The translations under genes and the position numbers were made by a program. Below, in pieces: positions 1-14,400 of a stretch of 64,000 bases of DNA. This DNA is from Alviniconcha marisindica (Eukaryota; Mollusca; Gastropoda; Provannidae). The first letter of the stretch is position 1; every line of letters starts with the position of its first letter. The DNA lies in NCBI GenBank assembly GCA_018857735.1, contig JABMCL010001558.1, positions 259,001-323,000 on the forward strand, given 5' to 3'. The notes below the pieces were generated by a model. It ran no database searches and was not told where the DNA came from. It was given only the letters and a program-made list of their open reading frames with translations.

Positions 1-257
1 TTGTCTTTTTAATCTGCAGTTAATTATTGACGTATCAGTGATTACCTCCAGATTAAATTCAAAACGTCTCCATAAAGGCCCAAGTAATTAAGCAACTCTG
101 TCACAAGTTACAGGCAAGAGACTGATGGAATCAAAAGTTGACACGACATCTATAATACAGTATGGCTGCAGACTGTTGGCTGCAGTCCACAGTTCAAAGT
201 CAACTAGGTGTTGTTCCAAAGCCACTCATTCTCATTCTTTTATCACGGAACAGACAC

Positions 258-292
258 ACAACACACACACACAAACACAAACACACACACAC

Positions 293-372
<80 letters not shown>
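258..372. repeat. (CA)n microsatellite
   Basis: Long CA run in the intron beyond CARS2 exon 11. Open frames through it (HTHT..., VCVC...) are not genes. Confidence 0.97.
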
Positions 373-373
<1 letters not shown>

Positions 374-482
374 CCAAGCAACAAGCTGTGCATATGTTAG
401 CTGTGCACCCACTTTGGGCGGTTCATAGAAAAACAGTATGTCAGTGCAAACACACTGACAAACATGCAGCTTAATACCATAC

Positions 483-600
483 CTAGAACCTTAGCCACAT
501 GCTCTGTGTCCAGGGAAATGTTGCGCACACGTGATCGGAAATCCGTCATTGTGTTCATGGCGTACTGGAACTGCCGCTGGGCATCTGTGTCTTCCTCTGT
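483..600 (-). CDS. CARS2: CARS2 exon 11 (residues 507-546)
   Basis: Encodes [15 protein letters not shown], aligning with the human C-terminal helix around FRQKVR. The acceptor is CTTCAG|ACA and the likely donor G|GTATGG. The final exon is not in the window. Confidence 0.83.
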
Positions 601-733
601 CTGAAGGGAGAAGGAATACACACAGATCATGCGTCTAAGGAAAAGCTGAAGAAACAACTCGTCAATGCAGTGATGGTGAACTGGAACTACATTTGAGCAC
701 CTATATCTTTCACTGTCTGGATGGAGATAAAAT

Positions 734-804
<71 letters not shown>

Positions 805-1108
805 CACACGCTCACATGCATGCACAGACACGCACACACACACATGAAAACTTTTTTTTTTTAAATAACAAATAACAGCACCAATCTCTTTCAAGAAACC
901 TTCACCCAGTTTCTAATCTAAAAGACTTAGCATTCTTACTGGCTTTAACAGGATAACAGTTGGATGCAGTCAAAGCTGCTCTGTATTTATGTATGTCTGT
1001 GAGTGTGAGCATGTGTATGTGCCTGTGAGCACATATTATGCATGCCTGTGAGTGTGAGCATGTATGTGTGCCTGTAAGCAGATAATTATTATGTATGCCA
1101 GAGTATGA

Positions 1109-1154
<46 letters not shown>

Positions 1155-1353
1155 TGTGTGTGTGTTGTGTGCCTGTGAGCACATATTATGCATGCCTGTG
1201 AGTGTGAGCATGTGTGTGTGTGCCTGTGAGCATATATTATGTATGCCTGAATGTGAGCAGATGTGTGTGCCTGTGAGCACATATTATGCATGCCTGTGAG
1301 TGTGAGCATGTATGTGTGCCTGTAAGCAGATAATTATTATGTATGCCGAGTAG

Positions 1354-1449
<96 letters not shown>

Positions 1450-4400
1450 CTGTGAGCACATATTATGCATGCCTGTGAGTGTGAGCATGCGTGTGTGTGC
1501 CTGTGAGCATATATTATGTATGCCTGAATGTGAGCACATGTGTGTGCCTGTGAGCACATATTATGCATGCCTGAGCATGAGCATGTATGTGTGCTCCTGA
1601 GCACACATTATATATGCCTGTGAGTGTGAGCACATGTGTGTGCCCCTGAGCACACATTATGTATGCCTGTGAGTGTGAGCACATATTGTGTATGCCTGTG
1701 AGTGTGAGCACATGTGTGTGACTGTGAGCACATAATATTGTTGCATGGTGTACACAAAATGCACCAAGACGGCAGCAGTTTCACGTGGCACCAGCCATGT
1801 CAGCGCCCTAAGTACACCACTTCAGTGGATATTCAAAAATGCGCTATAAAAAGCTAGTCACTCATGTAGAACCACATGCAAGCGCAATGAGTCTGCTCGA
1901 GAGCGGAGGACAGTGCTATATAAAGCGATCAACAGCATGTGCATGCACGCTGGCACAGCCATCAGAAAAGAGGTAAGCTGACATACCCTTTTACGCCCCA
2001 GATCAAGACCCAGCTGTCTCAGGACCCGGCGGATGTAGACTGTGGCAGCTCCCACAGCAGCTGGCGCTCTCGGCCTTCCAGAAGCCTACCATCACACAGT
2101 GACATCAGGACTTGGAGCTTTCTGAAGCCCACCATCACACACAGTCACATCATAAACTCAGGACTTGGAGCTTTCTGAAGCCCACCATCACACCCAGTCA
2201 TACCATAAACTCAGGACTTGGAGCTTTCTGAAGCCCACCATCACACACAGTCATATCATAAACTGATTACAAAAAGAGAGTATGGTAAATTTAACTGGGG
2301 TTTTAAAATCACACAATTTAACTGGGGTTTTAAAATCACACAATTTAACTGGGGTTTTAAAATCACACAGTTACATCACACACTGAACACACCATAAACA
2401 AGCAGCATGGTGAACTGAACTGGGGTTTGGGACTCTCTGAAGCCTACCATCACACATTCACATCATAAACTGCTCACGTAAAGACAGTACAGTAATAAAA
2501 ATAAAAAAAATCTTTCTGAAGTCTCATAACCTGCTCATGTAAGGACAGTACAGTAAATTCAATTGTTTTATTTTTTTGACTTTCTGAAGCCTGCCATCAC
2601 ACATAGGTTTTTTTGTTTTGGTTTGTTTTTTCAACTTCCCCACAGCCACACGAAGACAGTATGGTTTTCAGCCCCCACCTCTGTCTTGTGACTCATCAGC
2701 AGGTTGATGTATTTCATCAGTCCCACCACAGCTTCCAAAGCTTTGGGCGTATTGAAGTCATCAGCAAAGGCTTTCTCTGCAGTCTCTCTAGTCTGATGGA
2801 TCCTGCAATGTGCAATAAATTATATCAGTGACAAGAACAAATGGACAGAAGCAAAACAATAACAACAACAATAAGAAAACAAAAAACAGGTCATGCAAAA
2901 AATGAAACACAAGCAGCACAAAACATTCAACTGACTAGCATTCAGATTGGGAAAATACAACTTGAAGGTTTTCCCCCATGACCCTGAAAATAAACAGAAT
3001 GAACAGACAGAGTTGAAGACATATGTCACAAACATTGAAAAATGTGGCTGAAAAAACAAAAAAGCCTGGGGAAAATGCCACTGTTAACAATTAAGCTGTG
3101 GCAGCAAACATGAACATACCTCCCTGTAATAAAACCAGTGACTAAAAAAGTTGTAATATGTTATGAATCAAGAGACAAGGGAGTTCTTTAGCACTAAAAA
3201 AAACACGTCACACAAGCATGACCACAAAGACTGTAATTCAGGTCTTTGTTGTTGTGTTTGCGTGATGGTCTTTTGAATGCTAATTAACTTTTGTTTGTTG
3301 ATTCTGCACAGATGCCCTGGGCCTCATTCTGTTTCAGATTGTAGTATGTTATCTTTGTACTTAAAAGCCTGCACACGTAGTAAATGTGCAAGTGTTCCCA
3401 TTTTAAAAGCCTCAAACGGTTGTTCTATCCAGATTTACCCAAAAGACATACTTCTTGCTTCAAATCTGATGTCCTTGTCAGTTTTATATGGTTGTTCTGT
3501 CCAGATTTACCCAACAGACATACTTCTTACTTCAAATCTGATGTCCTTGTTGGCTTGCTCTTCACAAATTGAAAAAAAAGAAAGAGACTGGCTCATGATG
3601 TATGCACACTTTTGCAACATGTCCGTCTTGTTGATGATTTCACTGACACAGACCACTAGACACAAAATGGCTGTGCTCACCATGTTTATGCAACTTTCAC
3701 ATGTTAATTCTTAACAAATCAGACCATAAATTAACTGAAAAACTGCCACAACTTTTCATTTATATATATATTCCAAATCCTATCATTAGCATCAATAAGA
3801 CTCATGATGCTTATTCACTCCCTTTAATACTGAAACAAAAAGTCAACAAACTGTCAACTTCAAGGAGCAAAAACCTTCGCAAAAAAACTACAGCAACGTC
3901 AGTAATCTTATCACCACCATTATACATAAACTCTCACTTGGCATAGAGTTCTGGCTGTGAGATGTCTGGACAGTCAAATCGTCCCTGGACGTAGCCATCA
4001 CACTGTGTCACCAAACTGTTCAGTTGTGTCATCACCGTCACCGCCTTTTCCATGGTTTCTTCGCTGAACTGAATAGCTGTCAAAAACACAGAATTTAACA
4101 TCAGATTAGAAAGGGTTCACTTTAAGAAAACAATTATTATGGTTTTAAATCGGTACATTTCGACAGTGCACTGCATGACCATAGGATAGACTGTATGTAG
4201 GTGCATTGTTGCAGGTTGCCAGCACCCACCTCTGTGCAACTGCGAAGACATGCTGCCTGCGAGAGCGACTGTTGGCAAGTGTGTGTGCATGCGTGCAAGC
4301 ATGTGTTTGTCCTCACATGTGTGTGTGCATGTGTGTATGCATAGCGCGCTTGCGTGCATGTGTGTCTCTATGCAGATGTGATGTGCGAGGAATACAATGA

Positions 4401-5382
4401 CTATTCAATTTATAACTTTTGAGGTTTTAATGTATACATTATTGTTGATCATGTCAGTGAGATATGGTGCTGTAGAAATTACCACTATTATTATTATGAA
4501 ATTCAGCATGGGGTGTGTAAGAGAGACTCCTCACTAAATGTACTGTGGCACATGTATGTGAGATTCCTTACTCTAACTAGCATGGGGCATGTAAGAGAGA
4601 CTCCTCACTAAAACTAATGTTGAGCATGTACAACAGACTTGTTCCCACTAAATTAACACTGGAGGTGTGTAAGAGAGACTCCTCAATAAAACTAATTTTA
4701 GCATGCACTAGTGATTCCACACTGATTTTTGTATTCCATTTACCTTGGAAACAAATTTGATTGCATGTAGCTCTATGGTACCCTTCTGTTCATCGAGCTT
4801 CAGTACCCTTGGTGTGGTTAACGCTTGTGAGCACTTTTCACACTGTGCTCTGCCCAGGCAGAATTGGTTCAGCCCAGGACAGCTCACAGAACCGCCCCAT
4901 AGTGGGGTGGTCTTCACAAAATTCAGGTGTGAACATTTACTCAGTTACAGTCACCTCTCCAAATCAGCCCTCCTAACACTGTCCCCAGGTCAGAGCCCGG
5001 AATGATCTCCCTTGTAGCAAGGTTTAAAGAAGAGCAGAACAACAGACTATTACTAAAAACGTCATCAACCACTTTCTCCTGCAGATCATCATCTCCTACA
5101 ACTGTGACAACAGTCATCTCCTTCGCCATGTCCAGTGTCATTCAGCAGTCACCAGCTTTTCACATCATCACTTCCTTTGGTCAGTCAGACTGAACTGTGA
5201 GTACAGTTTTCATAGTTTCCCAGTGGTATATGACACTAACTTCTCCACAATCATGTACTACAAACGCCTCTGTGGAACTGTGAAAATGTGTTGCCTGCTA
5301 GAGCAACCGTGGGCGAGTGTGTGTGTGTGTGTTTGAGTGTGTGTCTGTGCATGCAAGCATGTATTTGTCCTCATGTGTGTAT

Positions 5383-5467
<85 letters not shown>

Positions 5468-8400
5468 ACAGAGAGATTGTAATATTATGACTATATAACT
5501 TATCATTTTTGAGGTTTTAATGTATACATTATTGTTGATCATGTCAAGCGCAGTGTGCTCACTCTTGTTGGTGAGATACTGTGCTGTAGAAATGACCGCT
5601 ATTATTGAAATCTAGCACAGGGTGTGTAAGAGACTCCTCGCTAAAACTCATTTCAAGCATGTATATATGACAGACTCAGTCCCACTAAATTAACACTGGA
5701 GGTGTGGAGAAACTCCTCAGTAAAACTAACATGGGACGTGTAAGACAGACTCCTCACTAAAACAAATGTTGAGCATGCCTGAGTGAGTCCGCACTAATTC
5801 AGCAGGTCACATGTAAGAGAAACTGCCCAGTAAGTGATTTGCCGCTGAAATTGTGGAGTGCAAGAGAGAATCCTCACTTAAACTAATATGGTGCATGGAC
5901 ATCAGACTCCAAACCGTATCTAGCATGGGGCACGTAAGGTAGACTCCTCACTAAAACTGATGCCAGGCATGCATGAGCGGTTCAAAATCCCCACTAAATT
6001 AGCGCAGACGTGTAAGAGAAACTGCCTACTAGAACTAGCATGGGGTGTGTAAGGGACTCTCCTCATTAAAACCAATGTCAGGCATGTCTGAAGGATTGCC
6101 ACTAAAATAAAGATGGGATGTGTAAGAGAAACTTCCCACTGAAACTAGCATGGGGCGTGTAAGAGAGACTCGTCGCCAAAACTAACATGATGCATACATA
6201 TTAATAATAATAATAATAAAGAGGATTTCTAAAGCGCCCATCTATTATTATTATTATGAGCAACCAGCACGGGACATGTAAGAGAAACTTTCCACTAAAA
6301 ATAGCTTGCAATGTGTAAGAGAAACTTCTCAATAAAACGAGTTTGGGTGTGTAAGAGAGACTCCCGACCAAAGCTTAAATGGTAAAATTCTGCCATGAAG
6401 CACTCCAGAACCCAACAGTGATTATGGGGCATGCAAGATTTGGATGCTGAAAAGTGCTTATATCATTGTTGATATAAAGCACCACACAAAGCCTGCAAAT
6501 GGAAATATTTGCCCATATTCAGGGCAACTGGTGTCTTCACTTGGAGGAATGTTTTTTTCCTCCCCATTTTGTCTAGTACCTCTTTGTTGTGCCTCACAGG
6601 AAATTTGGGTCACTTTACTTGGGTAAGGCACAGCAGCCGCAAAAGCAGTGCTACCCATTCCTACCAGGGAGTGCAGTATTTGCGTGTGTCCAAACAATAA
6701 CAATGGCTGTTTGGGATTTTTAATGTGTGCACAGATGCATCGCTTTTGCACACAGGGTCTGTACAAACACCGTAAGAGAGTCTGCACTGGAAGTTGACTC
6801 TGGGTGGAAAATCCCTTGCTGCACCAGGGACTCGAACCCACATCAGTATTGTGCCTGGCTTTTCTGTCGGACGCTCTGCCAACTGAGCTATCCCCGCCCC
6901 TGACAGCTCATGAAGAAGAACAAAAGAACAAGAAGAAAAAGAACAAAAACCAGATGAGCAAGAACAAGAAGAAAAACAGCAACAAGAAAGCAAAGCCTGG
7001 AAAAACAAAAGGCTGGGAGACCAAGACCAGCCTCTTGATGCAATGCTCACGATTTCTGTAATGTGTGAGAAGACACAGCATGCGGAACTGGTTGGGGGTG
7101 TAGTTGTCCAGCATCTGGCTCACAGACACTGTGTTCTTCAGTGACTTTGACATCTTCTCCACGTCTTCCTTCAGGTAGAGATGACCTGTTGGAACACAGG
7201 ATTGATTGGTTCTTGATACTTAAAGCCCAAACATGACCTGTTGGAACACAGGATTGATTGGTTCTCGATACTTAAAGCCCAATGACCTGTTGGAACACAG
7301 GATTGATTGGTTCTTGATACTTAAAGCCCAAACATGACCTGTTGGAACACAGGATTGATTGGTACTCGATACTTAAAGCCCAAACATGACCTGTTGGAAC
7401 ACAGGATTGATTGGTTCTCGATACTTAAAGCCCAAACATGACCTGTTGGAACACAGGATTGATTGGTTCTCGATACTTAAAGTCCAAACATGACCTGTTG
7501 GAACACAGGATTGATTGGTTCTCGATACTTAAAGCCCAAACATGACCTGTTGGAACACAGGATTGATTGGTTCTCGATACTTAAAGCCCAATGACCTGTT
7601 GGAACACAGGATTGATTGGTTCTCGATACTTAAAGCCCAAACACTGTGGACAGGTTCATTGTCGTGCAAACCCAAACATACCGTTGCACAGATTGATTGG
7701 TTTTCGATACTTAAAGCCTAATAACCTGTTGGAACACAGGATTGATTGGTTCTCGATACTTAAAGCCCAAACATGACCTGTTGGAACACAGGATTGATTG
7801 GTTCTTGATACTTAAAGCCCAAACATGACCTGTTGGAACACAGGATTAATTGGTTCTCGATACTTAAAGCCCAAACATGACCTGTTGGAACACAGGATTG
7901 ATTGGTTCTCGATACTTAAAGCCCAATGACCTGTTGGAACACAGGATTGATTGGTTCTTGATACTTAAAGCCCAAACAACTGTGAAGGTCATGTCAGTGC
8001 AAAACAACAGTCATCAGCTCACAAGCCTGGTCCACTGTTCAAAATGCAAGTCATCTTTTTGAAGAAGCAATAAAGTTGAATGGACCAGGAACATAGACAT
8101 TACAAAAATAGACATTACAAAAGCAGATTTTCTGGCCAGGAACACAGACATTACAAAAGCAGATTTTCTGGCCAGGAACACAGACATTACACAAAAAAGC
8201 AGAATTTTCTTGCCAGGAACACAGACATTACAAAAGCAGATTTTCTGTCCAGGAATGTAGACATTACAAAAGCAGATTTTCTGTCCAGGAACACAGACAT
8301 TACAAAAGCAGATTTTTTGGCCAGGAACGTAGACATTACAAAAGCAGATTTTCTGGCCAGGAACATAGACATTACAAAAGCAGATTTTCTGGCAGTAGGT

Positions 8401-11400
8401 GAAGCATGCAAAGCTACATTCTGATCTATTCCAGGCTTAAAAGAGAGGACTGGTCCATGACCACTGAAACTACCAGTGGACCTGTAAAACTCTCCCTTCC
8501 ACTGATCTGGTCTGCTGGGCCAAAATCTTTTATTAGAAATTACATCTGTTGCACACCATCACAGGGACAGATAAATACATGTTACGATAAGAAAGAGATT
8601 CATGCAATACACCAGTAAATCCAAACCACACTCTTTCTTCCCAACATACGATAACTGTGGTCTACCAGCCATGTAACCACCAAACACAGCTGTAAGTATA
8701 CTGCTTTGGTGGATATTCAAAACGTGCTATAAAAAGCTAGTCACTCATTTAGAATCACATTCAACAAAAGCCCAGTGAGTCTGCTCAAATACAGAGATAA
8801 TAGAGCTACACAAATCTGCTAAAATACAGAGAGAATAGAGCTATACAAATCTGCTCAAATGCAGAGAGAATAGAGCTATACAAATCTGCTCAAATGCAGA
8901 GAGAATAGAGCTATACAAAAGCAGTCATCCTCATTATCATCATATTTGCACTCAGCCCGTGTGAATTGTGTGCTAGTGACTTGTATCGCAGCAAATCCTC
9001 TGAATACTGTACACATCTATAAGACTGGATGGTTATGAAAACTCCAGAATTGACAGTTATCTGATCTAATTCTCTTCATGTCCCAGTTTAGATACTTAGC
9101 ATCGAACACCCACTCAACTACTGCACCAGAGTCAGGAAGTTGAGAGGGGATGAGGGGGGAGAGGATGGGGGGGGGGGCCTTGAGAGGGAGGGGGTGTATG
9201 AAGTTGACAGTGCTGATGGTAGGGTGGGGAGGGGGGGGAGGGTAGAGGGGTAGTTTTTGCAGCAAGCAGCAGAGTAGGGGCTGGATATGCTTTGTGGCTG
9301 ACAGTTTGCGGTAGGGGTGGGGGGGGGGGGGTGAGCTGGGGGCAGGGGAGGGTGGGGGGGAGGGGGGGGTCTGAAACGGGAGAACATCAGTTTTGCAGCA
9401 GAAATTGTTTTTTTCTTCCATGAAAATTGCCAAACAGCAGTAAAGTCCCATGACTATAAACATTTCTTTGCAGGTAAAGGATCGAAATAAAAAAACAAAA
9501 AAAACAAAAAACCCACTAACAGTAATCAGCTGGCTCGTCAAATTCATTCTCCTTTGCTTTTGCTCACTCACCGGTGTGAAGCCAGTAGTTGGACCACTGG
9601 GAGCAGCCAAAGTAGGCCTGGGACTGGGCAATCTCATTTTCATGGTGAGGAAACACCAGGTCTGCTCCCCCTGTGTGTATGTCCAGGTTCGAGCCAAACA
9701 CCCCACTGGAAGAAACAAAACCCAGTGCCCACAGTCACACCAAGTTAAAAACAACAACTGGTCTAACAGACCAACCTTGCCATGGCAGAACACTAAATTA
9801 AAAGAAAACAACAACTGGTCTAACAGACCAACCTTGCCAAGCAGAACACTAAATTAAATAGAAAACAACAACTGGTCTAACAGACCAACCTTGCCAAGCA
9901 GAACACTAAATTAAATAGAAAAAAACAACTGGTCTAACAGACCAACCTTGCCATGGCAGAACACTAAATTAAATAGAAAAAAACAACTGGACTAACAGAC
10001 CAACCTTGCCATGGCAGAACACTAAATTAAATAGAAAAAAACAACTGGACTAACAGACTGACCTTGCCATGGCAGAACACTAAATTAAATAGAAAAAAAC
10101 AACTGGTCTAACAGACCAACCTTGCCATGGCAGAACACTAAATTAAACAGAAAAAACAACTGGTCTAATGGACCAACCTTCCCATGGCAGAACACTAAAT
10201 TAAACAGAAAAAACAACTGGTCTAACGGACCAACCTTCCCATCACAGAACACTAAATTAAATAGAAAAAACAACTGGTTTAATGGACCAGCCTTCCCATG
10301 GCAGAACACTAAATTAAATAGAAAAACAACAACTGGTCTAACGGACCAACCTTCCCATCACAGAACACTAAATTAAATAGAAAAAACAACTGGTCTAATG
10401 GACCAGCCTTCCCATGGCAGAACACTAAATTAAATAGAAAAACAACAACTGGTCTAACGGACCAACCTTCCCATCACAGAACACTAAATTAAATAGAAAA
10501 AACAACTGGTTTAATGGACCAGCCTTCCCATGGCAGAACACTAAATTAAATAGAAAAACAACAACTGGTCTAACGGACCAACCTTCCCATCACAGAACAC
10601 TAAATTAAATAGAAAAAACAACTGGTCTAATGGACCAGCCTTCCCATGGCAGAACACTAAATTAAATAGAAAAACAACAACTGGTCTAACGGACCAACCT
10701 TCCCATCACAGAACACTAAATTAAATAGAAAAACAACAACTGGTCTAACAGACCAACCATGCCATGGCAGAACACTTGATGGCAGAGCCACAAAATTAAA
10801 TAGAAAACAACTGGCCTGACGGACCGACCTTGCTTCTGGCAAATGCCCTTGCTTCTGACCTTCAATGGCAAAAAGCACAAAAGTAAATCCAAAGAAAAAA
10901 CAACAACTGGTCTAACAGACCAACCTTGCCATGGCAGAACACTCAATGTGCCATCCAGGCCGCCCATGGCCCCACGGTGCTGGCCAGGATGGCTCGCCTG
11001 GCTTTGACCCCTTCCACAAAGCAAAGTCTGGCGCATTCCTTTTGTACTGGTCACCTGGTGCACATACATACACACTTTTAACATGAATACAGGTTAGAAT
11101 CTGTCTGCATCATTTGTATTACAGTGGAACCCCTCATGAAAGAACATTTGTTTAAAAAAAAAGATTTTAAAAAAATCCTCTTTTTTTTAGGAGACATTTG
11201 TCAATATTAGGTGCTTATTTTGATCTCTTCTACACATATTTGTCTATTGTTACTTTTTTTTCTAAGTTTGAAGTATTCTGTATATATATATATATATATA
11301 TCATTTCCCTTTGGAAAAAAAGTTAACTTTACATGTATGAAATAATACAGCATTTTCAAAAATATGCAAAGGAATAGAAGTGACAGTCAGTAGTGATGTG

Positions 11401-14400
11401 GTTTAAATAGTTTTCATACCTGTATCAAAACTACAGCCATGGTCAGGTTTGGACCCATTACAGTAGTAGGGTTAATATGCACAGATAAAAAAATTAAAAC
11501 ATTAAACACACAGCAACTCACTCATTTTATCTGGGTCATATGTAACTTTGCCCATTTGACCATACTGCCCATATTTCAGCACATCAAAATAAACACTGCC
11601 TGCAACAGAGCAACGAATCAGAATATGAATTATAATTTATATCTTGATATATGACATAATTTTAAAAAATCAGCACATCAAACATCCCATGCATTTTAAT
11701 CCCACACTATGTGTCTCCAAGCTAAATATTGCAAACTTTTTGGGGTGGGTGTTATGGGGTGGGGTCAGTTTATTCACACCTGCTCATATGCAAAACAGTC
11801 TTGACATTACACGCAGTGCAAAACAATCTCTGTAACTGGATCTTTGTCAAATTAGTTTACAATTTAAAGTCACTGTATCCTGTATATTATGTTTACACAC
11901 ACACGCACACACAAACACACATGCACACACGCACACACACACGCACTCACTCTCACACCCACATGCCTGCACACACACGCATGTATATCTCACACCCACA
12001 TGCCTGCACACACACGCATGTATGTGAACATATGCACACACACACAGACACAGACTCACACACACACACATGTACACACCCACACACACAGAGGTTAAGA
12101 ACTGACATGGCTAAAAGCAGCTCAAGCTCCTATAATTTTTACAATCACAAAAACCTCACCATCTTCTGTCAGATAAGCCAGGCCATTATCAATGATGTGT
12201 TGAACAAAGGCAACAATGTTTTCAACGTGATCAGTGACACGTGTCAGGGCACTTGGAGCAGAGACATTGAGAGCAGTCATGTCTTGAAAAAATTCCACCT
12301 CATACGTTCGGGTTAGCTGTGTGATGGTTGCTCCAGTCTGAGGACAATCAATGATTTATATGTGTAACCAGAAGAAAAACAAATTGTACAAGTAATTATG
12401 TATTCAAAGAGTCACTGTCAGTTGATGTCAAGTTAAGTGTGTAAAGTCACTAAATACATTTTTTTTAATGAATTATCTACTGTCTTGAATTAGATCAATA
12501 GATGACACGGTTGATTTGTTGACTGGGCATTAAAACCTCTTCTTTTTTTAAATAAAAAAAAATCTAAGTTCTAACCTTAGAGCCCTCTGCCCAAATCTTA
12601 ATGCCCCCCTCCCCTCCCAGTCCCAGACAGAGAGAAGGAGAGAGACGGATTTAATTTTAAAACTGATATAATTCAAGACAGTAGATAATTTATTTTAGTC
12701 ATAATGTTTAAAAATAAACCACACAGACCATGGATGGAGAATGACATAAGACCGATGCAGTGATAAAGTATAAACAGTGGATCTGGGTGACAGTATGAAA
12801 CAATTTACTTCTAAGTGTTTTACACCACAAAAACAATGTACTTCTTTACACCATAAAAACAATGTACTTCTTTACACCTTACAAACAATGTACTTCTTCA
12901 CACCATAAAAACAACTAACTTCTTTACACCATAAAACAGAGCTCAGGAGCAATGTGAAGGTCATAGTTTAGGAGCTGTGTGAGAGACGAGGTGGCCGTCC
13001 TGGGCTGTCCGTCCTAACGAGCCTTCTGGCTTCCATGGACGTAAAGATTTATTGAACCATGCTTCAGCATTGGTCACAGCTTGTCCCTAATATGTCAGCT
13101 GACATCTGATGACACTAAGCATCACTTCATCATCATCATCATCAGTGTGAAGGTCGAGGTGGACGTCCTGGGCTCCTGTCCCTAATAAACCTATGGTTTC
13201 TGTGGACTTAAAGCAACACTTCAACCAATCACCACCATAAAACCACTGACTTCTTTTACACCATAAACATGACTTACTTCTTTACTTCACCGCATAAAAA
13301 TAACATACTTGTTAACACCATAAAAACAACTTGGTTCCTAACACCATAAAAATGGTTTACTTCTTCTTAAATACTTATTTACATCATAAAAACAGCTTAC
13401 TTCTTTCATGCGCCTGATGATCTTATCATCAATATCAGTAATGCCCATCACCAGCATGGCATCAATATCAAAGACACTGCCCATGATGCGACGAATGATG
13501 TCAAAACGAACGTAGGAGCTGGCATGCCCAATATGAGCACTGTCGTACACTGTTGGCCCACACATATACCTGCAACCCAGTATTGTCAGCAAGAACAAAG
13601 CTAACCTCTTCAAGTTCAACATTAGGCATGTACATGTATACTACTAGTAACTATATTAATTATTATGAATATGATGAGCAACAACAACAAAAACTGAAAT
13701 CCTTCAGCTTTCTTTTTTCTCACTGCATTCAATACAAAATTTCAACTATCTGCTTCAATTCCACCTCTGGCACGGCCCTTCAGTATCTGTCCAATCATAC
13801 AATCTGCATCCGACACATAAATCTTTGTAAATACAAAAACATTTCTGATTCTGCCTCCTCTTTTAAAGCTGCCCTCAAGACGCACCTGTCTAATAATTAC
13901 TGTTTCTCACAGCTGTGCCTATCCCCTCATCCGATGCATGAGTGTGTGCATGCACATGCATGTGTGCATGCGTGCGTGCGTGCGTGTGTCTGTGTGTGTG
14001 TGTCTGTTGTTAGTGTTATTGTAAAGCACCCTGTGCTCCCACCTTGTGCAGTAGATGGGCACACTAGAAATCTTCTCTATTATTATTATGATTATTATGT
14101 AGAAGAATTTTTATTAAAATGCACAGTACTAGCAGGTTTGTTGAATGATAGGCCTGGATTTTTTCTTCTTTCCTACAGACATGTGTGTGCACTTTTCAAT
14201 TCAATCCAGAAACTTTAAGGGCTGGGGCAGCAAACAGGTTTTAAACAATTAAAGCTACTCATATTTGTTATGAATATATATATATATTATAGTTCATGGT
14301 ATTACCATAACATTAATTATTATGCTATTTAACACTAGACTGCAGTTGATTGCAAGTGTATTTGTAGAGCATGTTATTGTCAAGCAAGAATTTACAGCTA

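Noticed and set aside
200..1600. Long open frames of HTHTHT or VCVCVC type in CA/TG tracts (also at 5.3, 11.9, 43.5, 49.4 kb)
   Set aside because: Dinucleotide repeats are open in every frame; no conserved protein sequence and they fall inside introns.
6826..6900. Functional tRNA gene
   Set aside because: A and B boxes are good, but the sequence continues into a SINE body and the acceptor stem does not close.
8080..8424. 114-aa plus-strand frame with regular [12 protein letters not shown] repeats
   Set aside because: It is just the translation of a 36-bp intronic tandem array, with an equally open antisense frame.
9017..9814. 265-aa minus-strand frame over CARS2 exon 6
   Set aside because: The wrong frame of the exon plus a Pro/His-rich reading of a G-rich tract; the correct exon frame is the HTGG...FPHHENE one.
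7186..10924. CRISPR-like arrays (regular repeats in CARS2 introns)
   Set aside because: Direct head-to-tail minisatellites without unique spacers, inside introns of an animal gene.
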